Assembly: GCF_014931715.1 (NCBI RefSeq) | Contig: NZ_CP063164.1 | Span: 682,001-746,000, forward strand | Direction of reading: 5' to 3' | From: Sulfurovum indicum | Lineage (GTDB): Bacteria; Campylobacterota; Campylobacteria; Campylobacterales; Sulfurovaceae | Length of the DNA: 64,000 bases | In this document: positions 9,367 through 18,353 of the stretch, piece after piece | Numbering within the stretch: the first letter of the stretch is position 1 | Layout of the letters: every line of letters begins with the position of its first letter | Made by a program: the position numbers and the translations under genes | The notes under the pieces: generated by a model | What the model saw: only the letters and a program-made list of their open reading frames with translations | The model's database searches: none | What the model was told of the DNA's origin: nothing

Positions 9367-10086
9367 TCAGAGTCTGTGGTGCCTGATCGCCTTCTCCAGA
9401 TCCTCTGGTGTATCTATGCCAAAACTCTCCGTACGGACCTCTGTCATAGCAACCTCATAGCCATGGTAGAGCGCACGTAACTGCTCCAGTTTTTCAATCT
9501 CTTCCAGTGGTGCAGGAGAGAGTGCACAGAATTTTTGCAGTGACCTGACTGTAAATCCGTAAATTCCCAAATGTCCTTTGTATCTGTCAAAGTGGTGATC
9601 TCTTGGATAGGGTACCTTTGCACGTGAAAAGTAGAGTGCGATATCCTTACTGTCTGTAACGACCTTGACGATATTTGGATCGTCTGCTTCGGGATTGCTG
9701 ATGAACTTGTAACAGGAGTTCATCATGATCTGTTCCTTCTCTTTGTTCTTTTCGGTCAGATCATAGATAGCCTGTACAACCTCCGACTCTATAAAGGGTT
9801 CATCTCCCTGAACGTTGATGATGATCTCATCTTCTTTAAGAGAAAGTTTGACTGCTGCTTCATAGATACGATCTGTACCGCTTTGATGGGAAGAGGAGGT
9901 CATTACAGCCTGAATATCATGTTCTGCTGCAATCTCGATGACCTCTTGGGAGTCTGTGGCAATGATGACACTGTCAATATCCTGTACAGTCATAGCTGTT
10001 CTTACAACCATCGGTACGCCGCCTATATCTGCGAGTACTTTATTTGGAAAGCGGCTTGAACCGATACGTGCGGGGATAATGATCAT
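9367..10086 (-). CDS. kdsB: CMP-Kdo synthetase KdsB
   Basis: 3-deoxy-manno-octulosonate cytidylyltransferase activates Kdo with CTP for lipopolysaccharide inner-core synthesis. At 239 aa it is close to the usual length. Family marks are the N-terminal nucleotide-binding motif MIIIPARIGSSRFPNKVL, INVQGDEPFI and the RAKVPYPRD region. It stands alone between the msh operon (convergent) and hemH (divergent, 80 bp away). Confidence 0.94.
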   Translation of the reverse strand: MIIIPARIGSSRFPNKVLADIGGVPMVVRTAMTVQDIDSVIIATDSQEVIEIAAEHDIQAVMTSSSHQSGTDRIYEAAVKLSLKEDEIIINVQGDEPFIESEVVQAIYDLTEKNKEKEQIMMNSCYKFISNPEADDPNIVKVVTDSKDIALYFSRAKVPYPRDHHFDRYKGHLGIYGFTVRSLQKFCALSPAPLEEIEKLEQLRALYHGYEVAMTEVRTESFGIDTPEDLEKAIRHHRL

Positions 10087-10169
10087 AATAAAACCTTTTA
10101 TGTTGAATTAGGTATGATTTTACACTCTCTATGCTAAAATACAAGACTTTAATCAAGAATGGAACAGGT

Positions 10170-11111
10170 ATGAACAAGGCACTGCTGCTACTTAATATGG
10201 GCGGACCCAACAATATCGGAGAGGTAGAGCTTTTTCTTCGTAATATGTTTGCTGACAGGAATATCCTGCCTATGAACCCGTATATGCGAAAGTTTATTGC
10301 CAATATTATTATCTCCAAGCGTCTGGAGGATGTAAAAGAGAACTATCGTCTTTTGGGAGGAAAGTCTCCGCTTCCGGATTTGACGGCACAACTCGTTACA
10401 AAGCTTAGAGAGAGACTCTCTCTGCCTGTCTACGCAGCAATGCGTTACGTACCGCCTTTTGCAGATGAAGCACTCTACCGGTGTCAAAGAGAAGGGGTAG
10501 AAGAGCTGATACTTTTTCCTATGTATCCGCAATACTCTACAACAACAACACTCTCATCCGTAGAAGATATAGAACAGCGTTGTGCTGCAATGGGATATGC
10601 ACCGAAGATCACAGTGATAGATCCCTACTATGATGATTATGATTACATCGAAATATGTTGTGAAAAGATCATGGAGGCAATGAAAGGCAGAGAGACAAGA
10701 GAGTATGATCTGCTTCTTTCTGCCCATGGCCTGCCTATGAGTATCATTAAAGCCGGTGATCCCTATCAGAACCAGATAGAGGGAAATGTTTCTGCGATCA
10801 AGACCTATCTTGCTTCCAAAGAGATTGTATTTCATGATATTAAACTGGTCTATCAGTCCAAAGTAGGATCTTCTGCCTGGCTGGAGCCGAATCTGGCAGA
10901 TGTACTGCGAAACCCGACACATCGGAAAGTACTTATCTATCCATTGGCGTTTACCATTGACAATTCAGAAACGGTGTTTGAACTTGATATAGAACATAGA
11001 GAGATTGCAGAGAAGTTGAAGTATGAGGATTTTGTGGTTGCCAAATGTATGAATGATGATGAAAAATTTGTTCAGCTGATCGTGGACAGAGTTGATGCCT
11101 GCACAGTATAG
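10170..11111 (+). CDS. hemH: Ferrochelatase HemH
   Basis: Inserts ferrous iron into protoporphyrin IX in the last step of haem synthesis. The family start MNKALLLLNMGGP points to ATG 10170; a longer in-frame ORF reaches back to 10131, but those codons are not family sequence. The conserved catalytic His is in LLLSAHGLP, and the acidic metal-binding side is in NSETVFELDIEH. The protein is 313 aa. It overlaps the following VanZ-like gene by 17 nt. hemE of the same pathway lies at 54064. Confidence 0.94.
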   Translation: MNKALLLLNMGGPNNIGEVELFLRNMFADRNILPMNPYMRKFIANIIISKRLEDVKENYRLLGGKSPLPDLTAQLVTKLRERLSLPVYAAMRYVPPFADEALYRCQREGVEELILFPMYPQYSTTTTLSSVEDIEQRCAAMGYAPKITVIDPYYDDYDYIEICCEKIMEAMKGRETREYDLLLSAHGLPMSIIKAGDPYQNQIEGNVSAIKTYLASKEIVFHDIKLVYQSKVGSSAWLEPNLADVLRNPTHRKVLIYPLAFTIDNSETVFELDIEHREIAEKLKYEDFVVAKCMNDDEKFVQLIVDRVDACTV

Positions 11112-11457
11112 GCTCCTGATAAAGTGTAGTTTCTGGGGTGCTCTGATCTTTAGCTATATTGCTGCGATCGTACCGCAGGATACGGCGCCTGCTGTTGGTG
11201 AACTGTCGGATAAAATATTGCATTTTATGGCTTTTTCTCTTTTGAGCCTGCTGCTGATGCTCTCCTATCGTATACAATGGTGGAAAAGTGTTGTCTACCT
11301 GTCAGGGTATGCGGTATTCATAGAACTCTCCCAGTCTTTTACTCCCAACCGTTGTGCCGACTGGATGGATGTTGCAGCAGATATGATCGGTATCGCTGCA
11401 GGACTGATAGTGTACAGCGTTTACCGAAAACTGGAGGCTCTCCGTGCAGACAGTTGA
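11095..11457 (+). CDS. VanZ-like small membrane protein
   Basis: A 120-aa protein with about four hydrophobic segments, matching the compact VanZ-like family (motifs DKILHFMAFSLLSLLL and RCADWMDVAADMIGIAAG). The biochemical role of these stand-alone VanZ-like proteins is not known, and the name implies no antibiotic resistance. ATG 11095 is used rather than the adjacent TTG at 11092. It overlaps hemH by 17 nt and the next gene by 14 nt, so the three genes form one transcription unit. Confidence 0.75.
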   Translation: MPAQYRLLIKCSFWGALIFSYIAAIVPQDTAPAVGELSDKILHFMAFSLLSLLLMLSYRIQWWKSVVYLSGYAVFIELSQSFTPNRCADWMDVAADMIGIAAGLIVYSVYRKLEALRADS

Positions 11458-11990
11458 ACGGACCGTTGAGACGGTCACAGAAGTGAACCGTTCCAAATTC
11501 ATAGCCTATCTTCTTCCCTATACAGAATTTGAAGGGATGCAGGAGGAGTTAAAGGCTCGGCATCCCAAAGCCAACCATGTGGTCTATGCGCTTCGATACC
11601 TGAATACATTTGAGCAGGTCGTGGAGAACAGTTCAGATGACGGAGAGCCGAAAGGCTGCGCGGGTGTCCCCGCACTTAATGTGCTTCGCGGTGAAGCGAT
11701 GATCAACTGTGCCGTACTTATTGTGCGTTACTTTGGCGGTATCAAACTGGGAACGGGGGGTATGGCAAGAGCTTATGCCAAAGCAGTTAAAGATGCCTTG
11801 AAAGCAGCCAGCACGACTCCTTATGAGAGAGAGATCATATATGAGTTTACCACAGATTACAGCAGCATAGACAAAATCCTGCATAGATTGAAACAGCTTG
11901 GTATTACTCAAATAGAACGGGATTTTGGAGTAGGTGAAGTAGTGTGGAAAATAAAAGCCTGTGAAGAAAAAATAAAGGCGTTCAGAGAAC

Positions 11991-11995
<5 letters not shown>
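11444..11995 (+). CDS. YigZ/IMPACT family protein
   Basis: A 183-aa protein of the YigZ/IMPACT (UPF0029) family. Typical motifs are RSKFIAYLLP near the N-terminus, DDGEPKGCAGVPALNVL and IVRYFGGIKLGTGGMARAYAKAV. The start is GTG 11444, which gives the family's usual N-terminus and overlaps the VanZ-like gene. Members fold like elongation-factor domains and are thought to act near translation; the function is not settled. Its stop lies in the left arm of a short palindrome. Confidence 0.85.
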
Positions 11996-13538
<1,543 letters not shown>

Positions 13539-13609
13539 AAGAGACTCCTGATATTAATATTATAATAATATAAGTGTATCAGTTCCTGAGAGTAAAAAGT
13601 AGTAAAGAT

Positions 13610-13626
13610 TGATGAATAAGTCATCA
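13610..13626 (-). promoter_or_regulatory. Variant Fis-like operator upstream of amtB copy 1
   Basis: TGATGAATAAGTCATCA is an inverted repeat (TGATGA-N5-TCATCA) that resembles the 17-bp palindrome found upstream of amtB copy 2, nirA and the nitrate transporter. Its centre is 40 bp from a weak -10-like TACACT (13578-13573, minus strand), the same geometry as at the better sites. It is a degenerate member of the set and may be weaker or chance. Confidence 0.5.
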
Positions 13627-13716
13627 GTAAGGAGAGAAATTATTTTGTTTAATCGTTAATATTGATTATTTTTTAGGCAATTATGAGAAAAGCATACTTT
13701 TGCAGTATACAGAGAG

Positions 13717-13737
13717 TAAAAGAGATTTGGTTTCTCT
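13717..13737 (-). terminator. Weak hairpin after glnK copy 2
   Basis: Read on the minus strand, AGAGA and TCTCT form a 5-bp stem followed by TTTTA, 25 bp beyond the stop of glnK copy 2. It could end the amtB2-glnK2 transcript before the amtB1 promoter region, but the stem is short. The rest of the 220-bp gap shows only AT-rich sequence and the variant operator. Confidence 0.35.
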
Positions 13738-13761
13738 CTCCTCTCTTGCCGCATATCTGAA

Positions 13762-14142
<381 letters not shown>

Positions 14143-15450
14143 TTAAAGGTTCATTCCTTTTTCTCCATGTACCGATTCGTCAAGACCCATCTCTTCACTC
14201 TCAGCAGTTACTCTTGCACCGCCTGTCAGAGCACTTGCAATATAGTAGACCACGACTGTACCGATAAGTGTCCAGATACCGACTACGAGAACGGATTCTA
14301 TCTGTACCATGAACTGTCCCATTCTGTCTCCGCTCTCTTTCAGCGGACCGTCCCAGAGAAGATCTTTGTCATTAAGAGCAAGAAGACCTGTTGCCAGTGC
14401 ACCCCAGAGACCTGCAAGGAAGTGGATACCAAAGGCATCAAGCGAGTCATCGTAGCCCAGTTTTTTCTTGAGTGTTACAACACCGAAGAAGGCAATGACC
14501 GATCCGAAGATCCCGATGATGAATGCCCCGCCGACACTTACAAAACCTGCTGCCGGTGTAATAGCAACCAGTCCCGCAATGATTCCTGATGCAATACCAA
14601 GCAGTGTCGGTTTTTTGAATACCACCCACTCGATCAGCAACCATGTTACACCTGCAGCAGCAGTTGCAACCGTAGTTGTCAGTACAGCAAGACCCGCAAT
14701 AGCATTTGCACCAAATGCAGAACCGCCGTTAAATCCGTACCACCCGAACCAAAGCAGTGCTGCACCTGCAGCAGTGAAGATAATACTGAAAGGCTTCATA
14801 GCGACCTTTGGATAACCGGCTCTTTTGCCTACAAGGATTGCAAGTACCAGACCGGCCAGACCACCGTTCATGTGTACAACTGTACCACCCGCAAAGTCAA
14901 GAGCACCTGCATCAAAAAGAAGGGCACCGTCTCCACCCCATACCATATGTGTGATAGGCGCATATACAACCAGACCCCAGAGAGCAACAATGACCATCCA
15001 TGTCGAGAACTTCATACGGCCGATCACTGAACCCGAAGCGATCGCTACAGTGATCGCAGCAAAAGTACCCTGGAACGCAACAAATACATAAGTCGGGTAT
15101 GTACCGCTCAGGTCAGTCCACTTGGTTTCACTTAGAAGTACATTGCCAAGACCGCCGATAAATTTCTGAATACCGGCACTTTCAGCCGTACCGAATGCAA
15201 TAGAGTATCCTGCAATGATCCATACTACAAAAGCGAGTACGAATGCCCCCATCACCATAGCATAGGTGTTGAGTGCGTTTTTGCTTCGTGTCATACCTGC
15301 ATAGAAGAGGGCAAGTCCCGCAGGTGTCATGAGGAGTACGAGCGCTGTGGAGATCATCATCCAGGCTGTATCCCCGGTATCAAGTTTGTCTTCTGCAAAA
15401 GCAGCAATAGGCAGCAGTGCTGCCATAAGAGCGAAAAGTTTCAACTTCAT
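14143..15450 (-). CDS. amtB: Ammonium transporter AmtB (copy 2)
   Basis: A 435-aa ammonium transporter with an N-terminal signal-peptide-like segment (MKLKLFALMAALLPIAAFA), as in E. coli AmtB, and family motifs such as GLALFYAGMTRSKN, VVHMNGGLAGLVLAI and WFGWYGFNGGSAFGANAIAG. It heads an amtB-glnK unit. Its 5' region has a Shine-Dalgarno AAAGGAAA, a -10-like TATGAT (15488-15483) and a perfect 17-bp operator palindrome at 15520-15536. Confidence 0.94.
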   Translation of the reverse strand: MKLKLFALMAALLPIAAFAEDKLDTGDTAWMMISTALVLLMTPAGLALFYAGMTRSKNALNTYAMVMGAFVLAFVVWIIAGYSIAFGTAESAGIQKFIGGLGNVLLSETKWTDLSGTYPTYVFVAFQGTFAAITVAIASGSVIGRMKFSTWMVIVALWGLVVYAPITHMVWGGDGALLFDAGALDFAGGTVVHMNGGLAGLVLAILVGKRAGYPKVAMKPFSIIFTAAGAALLWFGWYGFNGGSAFGANAIAGLAVLTTTVATAAAGVTWLLIEWVVFKKPTLLGIASGIIAGLVAITPAAGFVSVGGAFIIGIFGSVIAFFGVVTLKKKLGYDDSLDAFGIHFLAGLWGALATGLLALNDKDLLWDGPLKESGDRMGQFMVQIESVLVVGIWTLIGTVVVYYIASALTGGARVTAESEEMGLDESVHGEKGMNL

Positions 15451-15519
15451 GTTATTTCCTTTTAATATGTTAATACCAGAGTATCATAACATGTGGGAAA
15501 AAACTTTTGCACAGGTTTA

Positions 15520-15536
15520 TGATTAATTTTTAATCA
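15520..15536 (-). promoter_or_regulatory. 17-bp Fis-like operator upstream of amtB copy 2
   Basis: The site reads TGATTAAAAATTAATCA on the minus strand. Its centre is 40 bp upstream of the -10-like box TATGAT (15488-15483) and near -52 from the predicted transcription start. No good -35 box is present, which suits an activator. It sits just past the stop of the PAS gene. The same palindrome occurs at 16972, 26570 and 26648. Confidence 0.72.
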
Positions 15537-15538
15537 AT

Positions 15539-16240
15539 CTATTGAATAAGAGGGATCTCAAGTTTGACAATGAACTCTTGCAGGTTACAGCTGATGTTGC
15601 ACTGTTCGGAGAGGGATACGATCTCCTTGTCTGCATCTGTATAACGTCCGTTGGCACTGACGGAGAGTTGTGCTATCGCTGTTTTTTGGTTGTCGATGAT
15701 CACATGTTCCCCCACAAGCAGTTTGAGCGCGATCTGGATGGAGTCTGATGAGCGGAAAGACTCGAGTACTTTTCTCAAGAGCTTGGAGAAGCGGTTCTGG
15801 TCAATTTTAAGCTGTGGCAGGTCAGGATCTGTCAGAAGCTGAAGTTGATTGGGATTTTTCGTCTTGAAAAGAGCAATGTTGGCTTCAAGCAGCAGGTTGA
15901 TATCTGTCATTGAAAGCTTCTCTTTCTCCACTGGTATACTGTTCCGGATGCGTGGTGCATTGTAAAAACGTATGGAGAGCTGTTCCTCATTCTCATAGCC
16001 GACAGTTATGGAATAGAAGTTGAATACTTCATATCTTAGGGAAAGCGCGGTAGTTTTGTAGCCGAAGTTTTGCGGTGCATAGGCCAGTGCCAGATCAAAG
16101 AGCTCCTTTTTGGAGACATATCCCAAAAGGATCTCCGCACTGTTGTTGAGATAGAGTATCTTACCTTTGGGATCGAAGAGAATAAAAGGGTTGTTGTCCC
16201 ACTCTACAAAAGGACGAAAATCAATCGATAGCGTGTTCAT
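15539..16240 (-). CDS. Degenerate NtrB-like PAS / pseudo-kinase protein
   Basis: A 233-aa soluble protein. The N-terminal 100 residues read as a PAS domain (FVEWDNNPFILFDPKGKILYLNNSAEILLGY). The remainder looks like a worn histidine-kinase ATPase region: an N-box-like stretch (KIDQNRFSKLLRKVLESF) can be seen, but there is no phospho-acceptor His motif and no recognisable G boxes. It overlaps the upstream regulator gene by 20 nt and is surely co-expressed with it. I infer a sensor or partner that has lost kinase activity and acts by binding. Family recognition is by architecture only. Confidence 0.62.
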   Translation of the reverse strand: MNTLSIDFRPFVEWDNNPFILFDPKGKILYLNNSAEILLGYVSKKELFDLALAYAPQNFGYKTTALSLRYEVFNFYSITVGYENEEQLSIRFYNAPRIRNSIPVEKEKLSMTDINLLLEANIALFKTKNPNQLQLLTDPDLPQLKIDQNRFSKLLRKVLESFRSSDSIQIALKLLVGEHVIIDNQKTAIAQLSVSANGRYTDADKEIVSLSEQCNISCNLQEFIVKLEIPLIQ

Positions 16241-16955
16241 GGATCTTTTTTCTCAATGTATTGCGATTAATTCCAAGAATCTGTGAGAGCTTGAGTTGGG
16301 ATCCGTACTTCTTCAGCCCGGATCTGATCAGTGGTACTTCATACAGATCGAGATGTTCTTTGTATCCGTTGTTACCTTCCAGGTGTTGCAGCAGATAGTT
16401 GTAGATCGCTTCCTGTATCTCCGCTTTTCCCATGGTCCGGCTTATAAGGTAGTGGAAGATCGACCTTTTGAGGGTTTTACTGTTGCCTGTCAGGTCAGTA
16501 GGAAGCTGCGCTGCAGTAAATTGAGAGATATCGGTCATAAGGATATTGCATGCCTCTTTTAAAAACGCTTTTTTAAGAAAAAGAACATCTTCGGGGCGTT
16601 CTTTTAATGACGGCATCATATAGATGAAGGCAAAGAGAGCGTCAATAGTCTGCTGGTTGCCGATGTAATTGGCAGTTGCAATAATACGCTTGTTGTCAAA
16701 GTCGAGGGATTCTTTGTTCGGAAGTTTTTCAAAATCGGTAATGATCAGTTCATCAGAAGCGGCCATCATCGATTCGACTGCCTCCTGATCTGCACCGGAA
16801 ACGACGGGAGTATCGGGAAAGAGATGGGTAACCAGTCTCTTTTTCCCGATATGAGGCTGGCCGATAATGATGGAAGAGACATAAAGCGTCTTGGTCAGGT
16901 TCAATCCTTTGATGATCTGCTGTACCTGCTCTGATTTTGTATAAAATGATTCCAT
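16221..16955 (-). CDS. Degenerate NtrC-like regulator with Fis-type HTH
   Basis: A 244-aa protein. The middle resembles the AAA+ domain of NtrC-type activators, with a defective Walker A (GQPHIGKKRL) and the tail motif PSLKERPEDVLFLKKAFL, but the sigma54-contacting GAFTGA motif is absent. The C-terminus carries a helix-turn-helix, LSQILGINRNTLRKKIHEH, that closely resembles the DNA-binding end of E. coli Fis (GINRGTLRKKL). No receiver domain is present. It is inferred to be a DNA-binding nitrogen regulator that works without sigma54. It is followed by the PAS gene and preceded by one of the palindromes. Confidence 0.72.
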   Translation of the reverse strand: MESFYTKSEQVQQIIKGLNLTKTLYVSSIIIGQPHIGKKRLVTHLFPDTPVVSGADQEAVESMMAASDELIITDFEKLPNKESLDFDNKRIIATANYIGNQQTIDALFAFIYMMPSLKERPEDVLFLKKAFLKEACNILMTDISQFTAAQLPTDLTGNSKTLKRSIFHYLISRTMGKAEIQEAIYNYLLQHLEGNNGYKEHLDLYEVPLIRSGLKKYGSQLKLSQILGINRNTLRKKIHEHAID

Positions 16956-16971
16956 AGGATATTCCAGCTTT

Positions 16972-16988
16972 TGATTAAAAAATAATCA
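16972..16988 (-). promoter_or_regulatory. 17-bp Fis-like operator in the regulator's leader
   Basis: The site reads TGATTAAAAAATAATCA on the plus strand. A good -10 (TATAAT, minus strand, 17010-17005) lies upstream of it, so the operator would fall at about +18 of the transcript, between promoter and start codon. That position fits autorepression, in contrast with the upstream sites at the nitrogen genes. Confidence 0.68.
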
Positions 16989-17038
16989 GTTGAGTATTAA
17001 AAGTATTATATCAAACTTATGTTAAACTATGGATGCAT

Positions 17039-17160
17039 GGAAGTTCATCTGACAATACTCCTGCGCGACACAAATCCAGTAAAAACTGCTCTGCTCTTGC
17101 AGCGGTGGAGGATGCCATTTGGGTTGAGTGTATTGTTGATGCATTGTCAGATGAGCTTCC
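17039..17160. repeat. 122-bp element with 18-bp terminal inverted repeats
   Basis: The segment begins GGAAGTTCATCTGACAAT and ends with its reverse complement with one mismatch (ATTGTCAGATGAGCTTCC). Shorter matches continue inward (AATACTC against GAGTGTATT), so one strand can fold into a long imperfect hairpin. It holds no ORF and abuts the 265-bp MITE at 17165. It may be a small non-autonomous element or a structured RNA. Only one copy is seen in this window. Confidence 0.5.
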
Positions 17161-17164
17161 TTAT

Positions 17165-17429
17165 GGGCACCTCTAATAACCCCATACGCCCATAATGGGT
17201 TTTGCAGATGTGAGATTTTGCAAGAGGCTTTCAAGTCCTAGCCAAAGCTAAGACGATGGAAGCATCTTGTGAAAGATCGCGTCTGCAAAGCCCACCCTTT
17301 GGGCAATGCCGGCTTTGCCCTATGCGGCGTTACACTTTTTCGACTTAGCTACGGCTAGGTCTGTAAAGTGTGCCTTGCCTAGAACAAAGCCGGCAATGTT
17401 ATGAGCATATGGGGTTATTAGAGGTACCC
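17165..17429 (+). mobile_element. 265-bp MITE-like element, copy 1
   Basis: A non-coding element whose ends are inverted repeats of about 25 bp (GGGCACCTCTAATAACCCC at the left; GGGGTTATTAGAGGTACCC at the right). It is flanked by the direct repeat TTAT on both sides, which suggests a target duplication. An almost identical copy of the same length lies at 46696-46960, and a 95-bp end fragment at 29866-29960. Internally TGGGTTTTGCAGATG pairs imperfectly with CGTCTGCAAAGCCCA, so the element is highly structured. No transposase is encoded. Confidence 0.85.
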
Positions 17430-17564
17430 TTATATTTTTAAAGATGCAAGGTAAGAACCATAAAAGAGGCATTTAACAGGTTTTGCAATTGTCACCCCTA
17501 CCTGCCGCTGGAGTGTGCGATCGAATACTTTTCTATTCTGGGTGGGATAGAGGAGCATATCGAA

Positions 17565-18353
17565 TTGGATTTTTTTGAGAGTGTAACGGCGATGGTGGAA
17601 TCCAACTTCGTACATAACTTCACGGCTTTTCAGCAGATGGTCTCCCCATCCTATCTGTTGGAGTCTCCCTATCGTGAAGTATTAACGGCGGTTGCCAGAG
17701 GGGACGGAAAGTACTACTCCGTACTGCGTAAAGCAAGACTCAGTGAAGGAGTGGGAGAACGTATTATTGATGAGCTGGTCTCTTTGGGGGTACTTCGTAT
17801 AGAACTGAGCCGTGAGCAGCCGCTTAAAACACATCCAAAACACAAGCTCAAAAAAGAACTGCGGCACTACCGCATACAGGACAAACTGCGTTTTGTAATG
17901 CCGTTCCTGCGTTTCTGGTTTGGTTTTGTGACCTACTATAAAGAAGATCTTCTCCAGGGAAAAGGTAATACATTTCTTGAAAATTTTAAAAGTAATTATG
18001 AACGTTTGCGAACACTTGTCTATGAGCAGTTGTGTGATGATCTTCTGGTAGAATATTATGCCGCTACAACACCGCTTTTAAGTCATGGAAGCTATTGGAA
18101 TCAGTATAGTGAGTTTGACATTCTGGCAGTCACAAGCAACAAAAAACTGATACTGGGAGAGTGCAAGTATAAAGATAGAAAAGTGTGTAAAAACGAATTG
18201 AACAAGCTTAGAGCCAAAGCCGAACAGTCAGGCATACGTGCAGATATCTATGCCTTGTTTTCAAAAGACGGTTTTTCCAATGAACTGCTTGGTATGCAGG
18301 ATGAAAACCTTCTGCTTTTTGACCTCAATGATCTGCAGAGGTTTTGTGTCTAA
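17565..18353 (+). CDS. DUF234-type protein, uncertain start
   Basis: A 262-aa protein matching the C-terminal DUF234 region of archaeal-type AAA ATPases, here without the ATPase part. The last third looks nuclease-like (EFDILAVTSNKKLILGECKYKDR, a D...ExK pattern of PD-(D/E)XK enzymes). The first standard start is TTG 17565, but the frame continues upstream with coding-like sequence (KEAFNRFCN...LECAIEYFSILGG) to an ATA codon at 17460, only 30 bp from a MITE end. The true start may be non-standard or lost. It overlaps thiI tail to tail by 4 bp. The function is unknown. Confidence 0.68.
   Translation: MDFFESVTAMVESNFVHNFTAFQQMVSPSYLLESPYREVLTAVARGDGKYYSVLRKARLSEGVGERIIDELVSLGVLRIELSREQPLKTHPKHKLKKELRHYRIQDKLRFVMPFLRFWFGFVTYYKEDLLQGKGNTFLENFKSNYERLRTLVYEQLCDDLLVEYYAATTPLLSHGSYWNQYSEFDILAVTSNKKLILGECKYKDRKVCKNELNKLRAKAEQSGIRADIYALFSKDGFSNELLGMQDENLLLFDLNDLQRFCV

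Noticed and set aside
13640-13660. Another operator in the amtB1-glnK2 gap (TAATCG...TGATTA)
   Set aside because: The half-sites face the wrong way and the spacing does not match the 17-bp palindrome.
17022-17234. Minus-strand ORF spanning the two hairpin elements
   Set aside because: It is wholly inside repetitive, structured sequence, has no protein-family features, and is broken in MITE copy 2.
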